A DNA stretch of 64,000 nt, taken from NCBI GenBank assembly GCA_012862575.1, contig BLSF01000027.1:186001-250000 (forward strand), written 5' to 3'. The stretch comes from Parietichytrium sp. I65-24A (lineage: Eukaryota; Sar; Bigyra; Thraustochytrida; Thraustochytriidae). The notes beneath the pieces were generated by a model, which saw nothing but the letters and a program-made list of their open reading frames with translations, was not told where the DNA came from and made no database searches. Positions 19,017 to 29,700 of the stretch are shown here, in pieces. A program made the translations under genes and the position numbers. Position 1 is the first letter of the stretch. Each line of letters begins with the position of its first letter.

Positions 19017-20585
19017 GCACCGGCGCTCTTACCGAACCAGTAGGAGGCTCTCGCGCTTTGGGGATATTCCCCAGACGTAATCATTCGCAGGAGCTGGCGA
19101 CGGAAATCTCCTCGACATTCTCGCGAGGCAGGGTGCGGATGCGGTGGGGTACTTTGAGCGATTTTCTCGAAGAGAACTTGCCGTCGCCGTCTGCGACCTC
19201 GGTTCATTCTCGGTCGCACTTTCTTTCTTTCTCGCAAATTCGCGTCCTTCGCGTCCCACTACCGAATTCTCTAGGAAGCGTTTAACGCACCATCATCCCC
19301 AGTTTTTCTCTCCTCCAAAGAAAAAAAGAGAATGGTGAACTGGCGTTCTCTTGCGATCCAATAGGTCCCAAAAATAGAGCCAAAGCGATGAGTAACCTGC
19401 TGGTACTACTCAGTACCGGTACTTATAATTGGAGTAATAATTTAGATCTAGAATAGTTATTTTAGACGTTGCTCCGACAGCTGCTGGGGCCACGGAGAGG
19501 AGAAGAGGTGGTGAGACTTGCACACGTTTGCAACAAGCCAAACCTGCGCTTGCAACGCATGAAGTTGGTGCCAAAAACGCGGCCAAAGAGTCGACATTGC
19601 CAACTGGCTAAAAATTAAAAACCATACAGTTATAGAGAAGGTGCGGTGCGGCGTTGGCACTTGTCACTGAGAATTCACCTCTTGACGAGTGCTATTTTGG
19701 ATTCCCACTTGTTCGCCCTTCTCGCGTCTCTCTCGCCCATCCATCCTCCTCCCTGGCCTTCGTCTCTTTCGCGCCATTCTGCTGGATGTTCCATTGACTG
19801 ATCGATTGATCGATGGATTGCACTGTCCTCCACCTTTTCTTAGGAAATGGAGAAGTCAAGACAAGGCGAAGCTGTTGCGTTGTTGCGTCGGCCAAGGGTA
19901 ATTCTCGACCAGTGCAGTCCGTGCAGTCGATCCCTCCAAGCCGGCCAAACGTTCCAGGGCCAAGAGATGCCAAAGGACGCCGCGAGACGCCAAGGATCGC
20001 CAAGGGCACCGAGGGCCTCTGAGGGCGTCCAATGCTGCTAGTGAGCACAAATCCAGGTTAGCCAGAGCCACACACGACGGCCAGCCCGGGAAAACCCTAG
20101 CGCCATGGGCTCCTCGTGCTCTAGCGCCGTCTAGTGGCATACCATTGCTTTCGCGAGCCTCGCAGTCTGGAACCCTTGCGTGCAATGGGAGCTTCCCAAT
20201 CCCATTGCCTCTGAAATCTTGGAAACAACCGGGACGGAGGGGGTGGAATCTCCACTCGGAGGCTTTTGGCGCGGTTGCATGTGTCAAAGCTTGAGAAGCT
20301 TGAGGCAACTTTTAACAGGTTCAGGGACGTGGCTTTTCTGAACTTTGAACCTGGACTCTGAATACCCAACCGAGAATCCACCAATGCACATGTCAAGTCA
20401 GTTCCAAAAGAGCCTCGCAACGAATGCATTGAGACTCGCTGTCAGTGCTAGTACTAGTACACAACATCGCAGTCGCAGATGAGTTCACCATCAGTTTTCG
20501 CTCCTGTTCAAGGACTGTGTTCAAGTAGCATACTGTGTAGCTCAACGCAGTATCGTAACTTGCTGTTTTCTAATTACACTGTTAG

Positions 20586-20734
20586 TCAAAATCGAAGCGG
20601 AGGAGCTGGAGGAGCCCTCGTGCGGTGGGCCGTGCTGTGAGGAGCGGCACCATGACCACTATGAACGTGAAAACATTAGACTCACAGCCAAGAAGCTTGA
20701 ACTGCACGATGAGAGACAGAGAGACTCCGACTGA
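20586..20734 (+). other. Exon-like segment of unknown gene
   Basis: A pyrimidine-rich tract with CTAAT and a TTAG end (about 20560-20585) looks like a 3' splice site. It is followed by an open frame of 48 codons to TGA at 20732-20734. The frame is strikingly charged and coding-like: it begins KIEAEELEEPSCGGPCCEER and continues with His/Glu-rich, coiled-coil-like residues ending in DERQRDSD. It could be the last exon of a spliced gene or another captured fragment. I could not find the upstream exon and do not recognise a family. Confidence 0.3.
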
Positions 20735-21593
20735 CTCGGATTGATAATCGATCCCCTCACGCCTCACACCAGCCTGGCAGCGCTCTCCATCTCGCTCTCC
20801 ATTTGATCCCTCTCGACTCGCTTTGCTGTCAGCACATGAATGAAAGCAACAACGAAAAGAGAGCATGTACTTTTCGCACTGAGAACTTGAACTGTCGACC
20901 GCTATGCTCAGACCGCGAGAGTAGCTGCGCTAAGAAATCGCCAGGAGTCCTGTTTGGCTCTACCTGTGCCAGTCAGAGAAAACAATAGGCCGCGTGTGAA
21001 ACGATACTGGGTTTGCGGGCTCGACTCGCTTTTACGCTTTAGAAAGTTTATCTGATCTGAAGGAAAGCAGACATATTTTGATTTAAAATTCAGAAAGAAG
21101 ACGGAAGACGCAGAAGACGGGCGGAAAGGAAGTCATGCGCTGTGAAAGCGCCGCGCTGTTGCTCAGTGATTGCAGGAATTATTCAAGTAATGGTGATCTA
21201 TGCTGTAGAATCTAATGGATGATTGAATAAATAGCGAATTTGCAAACTGCTTTTGTACTCGCTCACTCACTCACTCACCGACGTAAATGTAAATTATGCA
21301 GATGTCAATGACAATGTCAGCACTCTGCTGACATAGAGAGTGCAATGATGTACTAAGTACTTAGTACCGGTAGTCCCAAAATCTTCAAACTCCAGAAGAG
21401 CAAAAAAAAAGCGATGAACTTTTAAATTCTAAATTCTGCAGTATTCAAAGCTTACTTTTGCGCGAATTGACTGCGATTTCGCGTGAACGAACTCTTCTTC
21501 ATTTTCAATTCTTAATTCTGAACCCTGAATAAAATGTAGTAAATGCAAAATTCAATAAAATGAATTGGGATTTCTCCGCGAGTAGGAAGGATG

Positions 21594-21671
21594 GAGAGAA
21601 AGAAAGAAGAAAGGAAGGAAGGAAGGAAGGAAGGAGGGAGGTGGTTCCTTCTTTCCTTCTTTCTTTCCCAT
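21594..21671. repeat. Polypurine/polypyrimidine inverted repeat with (AAGG)n
   Basis: A purine run of AAAG/AAGG units (about 21597-21641), GGTGG, then the complementary pyrimidine run of TTCC/TTTC units to about 21671. The two halves can pair as a long hairpin, and each half could also form a triplex. Confidence 0.75.
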
Positions 21672-22261
21672 TCCGATTTCTCCCCTGCTTTGCTTTCTAC
21701 TCACTCCACTCACTGGCAGTACTCACAGTAAGCTTACTCACTCCACATCTTCTTCCTCTCATCAATTCCTTCATACCGGCACAGTACGGCACTAGTACAT
21801 TACATCACAGTGCCTCTACGCACTCTACCCCCCACTCCTACAGTTAGAGGCAAATGCTGTCCAAATTCAGCTAGCCTTAGTCCGCGCAGCTGGCGGCGTC
21901 CCTAAGGCTCGTTACCCTACAAGCCTACCACTACCATCCCACATTTTCGGCTACTAAAGCAATAAGCCCCATGGACCCCAATACTAATACCTAGGCAGGC
22001 TGAACGATAGGTGGTGGGCGATACTTACTGAAAGCACTAGTACTCGAAGCTTCATGCATTCTGTGTGGGCGAAGAAATCCGGGGCGTTAGAGGCAATTAC
22101 AGTATTGACTATGTAGGGGTAGTGTGGGAGGTTGGGTTTTAGCTATCTAGCTGTAATAGGAGCAAGTAGTGTTTTGAGAGAGAAGAGAGAGAGAAAGAGA
22201 GTGAGTTGGACATTCACGAAATTGGAAAAAGTGCTTTTGGCAAGTGAGTCACTTGGAAACC

Positions 22262-22309
22262 AATTGGCAATTGACAATTCACAATTCACAATTGACAATT
22301 AACAATTGG
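22262..22309. repeat. ACAATT tandem repeat upstream of the myristoylated-protein gene
   Basis: Five to six imperfect copies of a 9-10 bp unit (CAATTGACAATTCA type), about 205 bp upstream of the ATG at 22512. Confidence 0.8.
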
Positions 22310-22511
22310 TGCAGTGTTGAGGCTCGCGTACAGGAGAGCTCGTGGGGCGACAAAGGGCGGAAGGAGGAGCGCGCAGAAAGGGTGAAAGGGTGAAAGGTCA
22401 CATTGTGCTTGTGCGAGTGGCAAGGGGAAGGAAGTTGGGGTCGGTGGGGATCTCGGCGTTGCGGTGAGGAAGGGGGCGCTGGATGGCAAGTAGCGCGTTG
22501 TGCTGAGTAGA

Positions 22512-23714
22512 ATGGGGTCGAGTTTCTCTTCGACATGTTGTCGGAAGGACGACAGCTGTTCAGAAGCAGCCAAGCTGGTCGCCAATAGCGTGGTGAGGAG
22601 GCAGCGCCCTGCGGAGACGGCGCAAATGGCTTCTGCTGCTAAACAGTTGCCGGTGCCCTTGGGAACACAAGCGCAGGCGCAGGCCTCGGTTCAGTGGCCA
22701 GTGACCGTGGAGACTGAAGCTGCATTCAGCAAGGAAGGAACGACGACAGGCCTCTTGAAGCCTCCGTCACCGCCATGCGCGATTCCGACCACACAAGGCA
22801 AGTCCACCTACCACGGCAGACGGCATTCGGACTTCTTTTGCGCAGAGGAATCAGGAAGGCGGTTGCAAAATTACTGGCCGAACTGTCCGAACACCGCCAA
22901 CGAAGTTAACAGCTCGCATCTCGAGGACGCTCGATTCCGGCCGGCAAAGAGAAGCTCGTCTGAGCTGATCTCACTAGATGGGGCCGATTCAAGTGAGTTG
23001 TGTCCGCGTTTTCATGAACCCGGGGTTCGAAGGAGCACGACTTTCTTTGGCGGGCTTGCATCGCTTGCAGATGAAAGCGAGCATAAGCCAAGCAACATTC
23101 CTGATGTGGATGCCTGCAGCCCGTCTCAAGCATTGCTTCCGAATGGAGGTGGCCTGAAGAGGACCATCTCTCTGAAGAAGAGTCTTGATGTACTCGATGG
23201 GGTCGACGCCGGACCAGTGCTGGCCGGTTCGCACTCGGATCCCGAGGACGAGGACGTGGACGGCGATAGTGAAGATGGCCACAGCTATGGTGCGGCCAGT
23301 GAATCAGATGGAGGCGAGACGAGCTCGTGTAGTTTTCCTTCCGACTCGGAGAACAACTCCGGCGCAGTAAATTCGAACTGCTTTGAGCCAAACAACGTTT
23401 GTTGCGATGATTCGAAAGGCTCGTCGCGCGAAGTGGGTGCGCTTACCCAACTTTTTAGGGGTTCGGCTGAGAATTCTACTTGCTTGGGCGGCGGCGTGCA
23501 CGCCCTGCGCCGAACTCGGGCTCGGCCCCGTAGACGAAGCGAAAAGTCGGACAACCTCAATCCTCATCGCTTCCTCAACAAGACTAGTGAGCCAACTTTT
23601 TCATTAGGAACTAGCCCGTGCTTCACTTCGATTTCGATCGATGACCCTGCGACCTTTGATCATCAGGCTGATATTCGCAAGAATCTTGGGTTTGTCTCGA
23701 ACCTACGGTCTTGA
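22512..23714 (+). CDS. Acidic Ser-rich protein with a probable N-myristoylation/palmitoylation signal, function unknown
   Basis: 400 residues from the ATG at 22512; no in-frame ATG lies directly upstream. The N-terminus MGSSFSSTCCRK has Gly2 and Ser6, which fits N-myristoyl transferase substrates, and a Cys pair that could be palmitoylated, so inner plasma-membrane or endomembrane anchoring is likely. The rest is mostly low complexity: Gln/Ala-rich near 55-65, Ser/Asp/Glu-rich at about 230-290 (HSDPEDEDVDGDSEDG), and a basic RTRARPRRRSEKSD patch near 335-348. Short ordered-looking motifs include KSTYHGRRHSDFF (about 97-109) and VRRSTTFFGGLASLA; the Arg-Arg-x-Ser pattern is typical of AGC-kinase sites. 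I recognise no family. The long open frame and signal-like N-terminus argue that it is real. It converges on the zinc-finger gene. Confidence 0.6.
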   Translation: MGSSFSSTCCRKDDSCSEAAKLVANSVVRRQRPAETAQMASAAKQLPVPLGTQAQAQASVQWPVTVETEAAFSKEGTTTGLLKPPSPPCAIPTTQGKSTYHGRRHSDFFCAEESGRRLQNYWPNCPNTANEVNSSHLEDARFRPAKRSSSELISLDGADSSELCPRFHEPGVRRSTTFFGGLASLADESEHKPSNIPDVDACSPSQALLPNGGGLKRTISLKKSLDVLDGVDAGPVLAGSHSDPEDEDVDGDSEDGHSYGAASESDGGETSSCSFPSDSENNSGAVNSNCFEPNNVCCDDSKGSSREVGALTQLFRGSAENSTCLGGGVHALRRTRARPRRRSEKSDNLNPHRFLNKTSEPTFSLGTSPCFTSISIDDPATFDHQADIRKNLGFVSNLRS

Positions 23715-24127
23715 TCTTTCGCTAACATACGAAGACACGATCAACTACCGCGGCACACGTTTTATTGCCGTGCCGGGCTGTGTGGGGCACCTCTGTATAT
23801 TTCATGGTACTTCCAAACTATTTATTTATTTATTTTATTTATCAACGAAAATGGATGTAACTGTAAATTTAATGTCAGAAAGACTACGACGATTAGGGTT
23901 TCGAGAGTCGGCGTGTCTCGTCGTTCCACAGCGAATGCTGGTAGTGCAAAGTGCGGCACCTGTGGTGCGTGTACTCAAGACGGCTCGATCGATTGAAAAC
24001 GAGAGTCTCTCTATTTGTTAGCAAGATTCGGAAATCCCATCGTAAGCATTTTGGTCTGTCCGTTCAGAATTACAAACCTCTTTGCGCGCACATGTCCTAT
24101 TTTAAGCACCCTTTTCTGAATCTCCGG
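23715..24127. other. Convergent intergenic region
   Basis: 413 bp between converging genes. It contains a TTTA-rich run (about 23820-23842) and nothing else recognisable. Confidence 0.5.
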
Positions 24128-25867
24128 CTACTTAGAATATCGAATCTGGTGCCGGTTCTCAGTGAAAACGCGAGTATGCCCCTTTGCATTTACATTTGGT
24201 CCATGCTCCGGCTTCCCCACTTTGCGACTCTTTACAACACCGCAGGGAGAAGAAGAGGCGTCAGACTGTCTCTTCTTCCCACGCGTAACAGAATCTTCGA
24301 ATCGCGTCGCCTCACACTCTTCCGAATCCACACTATCGATCGCAACGACCTCGCACTCGGAGAACGCACTTAAGAAACATTCCGGGCTGCATTCCGACTT
24401 GCCATCCAGCGCAATCTTACTTTCTGCTATGAATGCCAATCCATGCAAGCTGGGGTCCGCTTCGCATTTTTGGCTCCGGATTAACAGTGAGTCGACATGC
24501 AGTAACACACGATCGTTGTCACACTTTGCTTGGTTTGGTCGAGTGGCCTCAAAATCTTTTTCTTTCAGGTGAACTGTTTTGATGTGAGTTCCAAGATGTC
24601 CAGCTTGTCCGAACGCTCTCCCACGTTGGCCGCACCTGAAATCTCTCTGTTTCAAATGAATTGTTTTGATGTGATTTCGAAGAACTCGAGCGTGTCCAAA
24701 GGCTTTCCCACACTCGCCACATTCGTGATCTTTGTGCTTCAAATGAACTGTTTTGATGTGAGTTCGAAGATTTCCACCTGATGTAAATGCTTTTCCACAC
24801 TCGCCACACTCAAAATCTTTTTCTTTCAGGTGAACTCTTTTGATGTGAGTTCGAAGATTTCCACCTGATGTAAATGCTTTCCCACATTCCCCGCATTCAA
24901 AATCTTTTTCTTTCAGGTGAACTGTTTTGATGTGAGTTCGAAGATTTCCACCTGATGTAAATGCTTTTCCACACTCGCCACACTCAAAATCTTTTTCTTT
25001 CAGGTGAACTGTTTTGATGTGAGTTCGAAGATGTCCACCTGATGTAAATGCTTTCCCACACTCGCCACATTCAAAATCTTTTTCTTTGAGATGAACTGTT
25101 TTGATGTGAGTTCGAAGATATCCACCTGATGTAAATGCTTTTCCACACTCGCCGCACTCAAAATCTTTTTCTTTCAGGTGAACTGTTTTGATGTGAGTTC
25201 GAAGATGTCCGCCTGATGTAAATGCTTTCCCACACTCGCCACATTCGTGATCTTTGTGTTTCAGATGAATTGTTCTGATGTGAGTCCGAAGATATCCACC
25301 TGATGTAAATGCTTTCCCACACTCGCCACATTCGTGATCTTTGTGTTTCAGATGAATTGTTCTGATGTGAGTCCGAAGATATCCACCTGATGTAAATGCT
25401 TTTCCACACTCGCCACACTCAAAATCTTTCTCTTTCAGGTGAACTGTTTTGATGTGAGTTCGAAGATTTCCACCTGATGTAAATGCTTTCCCACATTCCC
25501 CGCATTCAAAATCTTTTTCTTTCAGGTGAACTGCTCTGATGTGCTTTCGAAGAATTGCAGCTTCTCCAAACGCTTTCCCACACTCGCCACATTCGTGGTC
25601 TTTGTGCTTCAAATGAACTGCTCTGATGTGCTTTCGAAGATTTCCAGCTTCTCCAAACGCTTTCCCACACTCGCCACATTCGTGATCTTTGTGCTTCAAA
25701 TGAACTGTTTTGATGTGAGTTCGAAGACGCGTGGCTCCTCCAAAGGATATTCCGCACTCATCACATCCATGCCTCGTGTCGCCTACCTCTTTGTGCCGCC
25801 CCATTTCCCCAGTCCGACTCGCGTTGCCAAAGCTCGTCTGCGCGTTCTGACTCTGCACTCTCTGCAC
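24128..25867 (-). CDS. C2H2 zinc-finger protein with a 14-unit tandem finger array
   Basis: 579 residues. From about residue 33 to 438 there are 14 consecutive 29-residue units of the form C-X2-C-X12-H-X4-H joined by a five-residue linker (LKEKD or LKHKD) in place of the usual TGEKP. Thirteen units keep all four zinc ligands; in the last one the second Cys is Arg. Units 4-12 are almost identical (GECGKAFTSGGxLRTHI) and differ mainly at x, helix position +3 (order N, Y, Y, H, Y, H, N, N, N). A C-terminal tail (about 440-579) is acidic, then basic, with a possible nuclear signal (GKKRQSD). Such arrays bind DNA or RNA in the nucleus; the target is unknown. The gene is head to head with the giant-protein gene at 26747. 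Confidence 0.85.
   Translation of the reverse strand: MQRVQSQNAQTSFGNASRTGEMGRHKEVGDTRHGCDECGISFGGATRLRTHIKTVHLKHKDHECGECGKAFGEAGNLRKHIRAVHLKHKDHECGECGKAFGEAAILRKHIRAVHLKEKDFECGECGKAFTSGGNLRTHIKTVHLKEKDFECGECGKAFTSGGYLRTHIRTIHLKHKDHECGECGKAFTSGGYLRTHIRTIHLKHKDHECGECGKAFTSGGHLRTHIKTVHLKEKDFECGECGKAFTSGGYLRTHIKTVHLKEKDFECGECGKAFTSGGHLRTHIKTVHLKEKDFECGECGKAFTSGGNLRTHIKTVHLKEKDFECGECGKAFTSGGNLRTHIKRVHLKEKDFECGECGKAFTSGGNLRTHIKTVHLKHKDHECGECGKAFGHARVLRNHIKTIHLKQRDFRCGQRGRAFGQAGHLGTHIKTVHLKEKDFEATRPNQAKCDNDRVLLHVDSLLIRSQKCEADPSLHGLAFIAESKIALDGKSECSPECFLSAFSECEVVAIDSVDSEECEATRFEDSVTRGKKRQSDASSSPCGVVKSRKVGKPEHGPNVNAKGHTRVFTENRHQIRYSK
24554..25771 (-). repeat. 87-bp tandem repeat array encoding zinc fingers
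   Basis: Fourteen 87-bp units in phase with the protein. The central units are highly similar at DNA level, for example the recurring TCCACCTGATGTAAATGC block on the plus strand, which points to recent expansion or gene conversion. Confidence 0.9.
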
Positions 25868-26746
25868 GCACTAACTTCGCTGTTCAAAAATGACTAACCT
25901 GGCGACGTAGTGTTCTTACCAAGACACGTTACTCATTACCAGTAATACAGCGCTACACACAGCCCATGACAGTCATGTGTTGCCGAACCGCGGTTCTTTC
26001 CTCCTGCAGAACCCGGAACCGAACTGGCAGGTTCTTCTGGTTCTTCTTCAGAGGGAACTGCGGGAACTGCTGACAAACCAAACCAAACAAACCGGTTCTT
26101 CAAATTGGTATCTACCCTCAAGTATATAATACTGCGCTAACGCTCGAGAACCAGGGCGAGAGAATAGCTCCTTGTTCATAGACGTTGGGCCACTTGCTTT
26201 GCTAGTGCTTCCGGTGAGACCCCTTACTAACCGGCTATACCTATCGTAAACGCTGTTTTACTCTTACGCGACTGGGCGCTTGCAAAAACGCACTCTCCCT
26301 ATGAGCCTATAGACCACTAAGAATATTCACTAGACCCTGTCGCCGAACGAAAAGGAGCATCTCAGAGAACTGCCGGACCGTATCCCTCAGCTAATCTTTA
26401 CGGTAGAACTACTCTCTATTCCAAGCTTCTAGCGGCGGATCTCTTGCAACAGCTATTGCGAAAAGTGTCCTCGACAAAGCGAGAGAGAGAGAGAGAGAGA
26501 GGTTAATTGGCAATCATAGCGTAATACTTAGAAGCGAGGACAGTGGTGCGCCCCAGAAGCCAGGCAGGGAAGTCTCGGTGCGAGTTGAGTGGACCCAAGT
26601 ACTGTGTGTGTGTGTGGGACGCGAATCCGGTTCGGAGTGTCGTGGGGAAAACGTAAGCTTGTGAAGTTTGAAGTTATTGGCTGTGGGTCGCATTGGGCAA
26701 GTGTGGACAGCTGGGACTCCTCCGCACGGAAGCGGGGTGTTGGAAA
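25868..26746. other. Divergent intergenic region with simple repeats
   Basis: Lies between the zinc-finger gene and the giant gene. It holds AAACC-type repeats (26075-26095), GGTTCTT repeats (about 25991-26053), (GA)10 (26481-26501) and (TG)n (about 26601-26614). No gene was seen. Confidence 0.5.
26481..26502. repeat. (GA)n microsatellite upstream of the giant gene
   Basis: Ten GA units about 245 bp upstream of the ATG at 26747. A second simple repeat, (TG)n, lies at about 26601-26614. Confidence 0.9.
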
Positions 26747-29700
26747 ATGCGCACCCAATGGTGCGGGCTCTTGCTGCTCGCGCCACTGTGCGGTGGCACG
26801 AACGAGCGGTGGCGTTTGAAGCTTCCAGAGCTTTTCGAGCAACAGAGTCTTGGCGTAGTGGCGAATTCACAGGGGAATTTACCCGGCATCGAACTGGAGC
26901 TACAGCAAGACGGATGTGCAGGAATGGTCTCTTGCAGCAGTCATGTATGGGTGGAGGTGGAATCGCAGACGGTTGGACTCTTGGGGCTTACCGAGTATGA
27001 TGGGATTGTTCCCGTGCTTTCGAGCTTTGACGATGCAGAAGCAGCGTACACAGAGTTATTTATTCCGCGAAGAAAATTGTCGTTTCGCGGATCGCTAGGT
27101 GCTGTAAATAAAGCCCTCTCGTCGATGATGTACGCATGCGAAAGCACGTGCCCGCAGAGCGACATTATCGAGTTCTCCGTGGACGGAGTGCTCTTCACAG
27201 AGACTCTTGCAATTACAGTGTCAGCACCTTACGGCTCTGTAGATATTGCCAACGACCTGCTTGTACTGACAACCAGGCCGTCGGTCAGAGAAGGTATTTG
27301 GGAGAACGCTCAAGTGTCTCATCCATTAGGGAAGAGTCCTGTGCAGCTCTCCACCCACCTTCCTGGGCCATTTCGGGTCCAACTGCTGCCTACGGTCGGG
27401 CAAGCATTCTTTAGCTTTAGTGAAGAGGCCTCTGCAGAATTCTCTTCCGCAGCAGAACTAGAAAGTGGCCTCGCGCAACTTGCCTACATTCCGAAAAGAG
27501 GCTGGAGCGGCCATGATGTCATTTCTGTCACGATTCGCCATTTGCCCGACCCGCAGCGGGAGCGCACCGCTCAGTTCACCGTTTCGGTCCTTGAAGCCGA
27601 TGACCCTCCTGCTGTGCTCATGCTTCCGGGTAAACTCGAAGCTCGACAAGGTCAAGAGACATTGGTGGCAGTGGAAGGCGAGTTTCTTCAGGTGCAAGAT
27701 AGCGACTCATTCCTGGACCCGTACAGAGCTGTTTATTTAAATCTGACAGCCGATCATGGAATTCTGAAATTTCTTGTAGCTCAGGTTGGCGTCACAGTTG
27801 AGACCAAGCAGCACAGCATGTCGCTGTCAGTGAAAGGCGGTCTTGCCCAGATCAACCGCGCTTTGCAAACATTAGTGTACTTGCCTGAAAACGGCTTCGA
27901 AGGTTCAGACACGATATACATATCAGTTAGAGACAGCTCGGGGGCACCAGCAGATGAAATACAGCAGCTTGTTTCAGTCAGCGCAATTGAAGAGGTCTTC
28001 TATATGTCGTACAGAGAGCGTATTACGAAGGCCACTGAGGGAGACCTCCTCAATTTGACTCAAAAGTTTGGTTGGGATTTATATGTTCCAGCAAGCGCAG
28101 ATTTAGCCGAGGAGATCGAAATTAATCTTTTCTCATCTGAAAAAGACAAACTGAGCTTCCAAACAGCGTCCGACCTCCCTTATCGAGTGAAGTGCGAGGG
28201 GCTTGGTACATCGCAGGTATCTTTCACAGGACCGTTAAGATATCTCCGTCAAACCTTGAACGATGTGAACGTTTCGTTGGAGAATGGCTGGAACAGTCAA
28301 CAAAATGGGCGCTTCGCAAGCATCTATGTACGCGTGCAAAATAAGAAACCAGAGGAGCTTCTGATCCACGTGGAGCCCCTAAACTCCGGTCCGGAGCTAT
28401 TTGCGCGATTTTCTGCAGACCAACCTCTTCAGATTCGTGCAAACGTTGGCTTGCTTCGCTTGCCATTTGCTGTCGCAGATGACGACTATCAGCAAGGCAC
28501 CTCGGAGAACTCTGAGAAACTAGTTATTACGGTACAAACATCTGGAGGGAGAAGTCGATGTGGGATACTCGAGTTGAGCCCGGAAGGGTCTGAAAAGGGG
28601 CGGTCACTAATTCGCATTGACGGTGATGACAGCCAGTTTAGAATGCAAGGCACAGTTCCAGCGCTCAATGAGGCTCTTGCATATTTAGCTTACCGCGTGG
28701 ACTCATCGTCGCCATGCTTTCAGGAAGAATCCATCGATTGGCCAATTGAGGAAATGTTTCGGATCTCTGCGACTGACATTTCGAGGGCGGAAAGCGAGGC
28801 TCTACATTTTGTTGTGCAGGTCTTCCCTGTTATTTCGCCTGCTGTCTTGCTTTTGCAAAGCACCTCGGCAGTTCTTGCTGGTGAACCAAAGCCACAACTC
28901 GTCGGCGAGCTTCTCTCTGTGGAGTTTGCAGAGCTTCCAGGCGTATCAAATATTGGAAACCAAGGAGACTCTTATACGGCTTGGATAAAGTCTACGTTTG
29001 GCGAACTCCACGTGGAGAAGACTGAGGTACTCGGTCAACGCGTCCTTGCAGGTAGTGACCAGAGGTCATGGATTGTAACCGGAAAGTCCGTCGCCTTACT
29101 TGACCAGACTCTAAAGACACTAAAGTACACCCCGCTGCCGGGTTGGAGTGGTGTCGATCGTGTGGAAATTGAGCTTTCTTATCTGGCCTCAGGAACCAGT
29201 GAAACACTTGTTGTCTCTGCAAAAACTTTACAAATATTTGTTCAGCCTGACGAGGTTGACATGCAAATTACCTGGAGTCAGGAACAGCGAGTTGCTTCTA
29301 CGGTCAATTTGGAGTTTGGTGGCTCGTGGACCATCACGGCTCTGCTGAGTGGCTTGCAGCTTTCGTCCTCGGCTGCCGGATCAGCGCTATTTACATTCGG
29401 ACTTGAGCTTCCGGAGAAGTCCGCCGGAAACGAATTCCTTCTTCTGCTTGATAATCTTAGTAGCCACGGAATCGTGCAGCTCAACTCCACTTTTGTGAAG
29501 GGTAGCTTGAACTCACTCAAACTGGCGCTTTCGAAAGGCCAGCTTAGATGTAGTTGGAACGAAGATTTGACACCGGCAAGTGGAAATATAGGGATCGCCT
29601 TGACTGCAATTCTTGCGACCGAAAGAGCTCAAGCCGCTCTAAATTTTGCAATTTCTGGTTTGCTGTCTCCAGTTCCCATCCATCCATTTGCGATCCTCCT

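Larger units (their letters stand above)
17934..22511. other. 4.6 kb gene-poor region
   Basis: No confident gene. It holds two adjacent inverted repeats (18948-18985, 18993-19016), two AGTACT/GTACCGGTAC palindrome clusters (19402-19427, 21350-21373), an exon-like segment (20586-20734), a long purine/pyrimidine hairpin (21594-21671) and a tandem repeat close to the next gene (22262-22309). A frame at about 19090-19333 (plus) has a somewhat protein-like composition but no motif. Spliced genes with short exons could be hidden here. Confidence 0.5.

Noticed and set aside
19856-20308. 150-codon minus-strand frame in the gene-poor region
   Set aside because: Composition looks random (Arg/Ala/Leu-rich) with no motif; overlaps competing frames of similar quality.
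26693-26746. In-frame extension upstream of the giant gene's ATG
   Set aside because: It lacks an ATG and would bury the clear signal peptide that begins at 26747.
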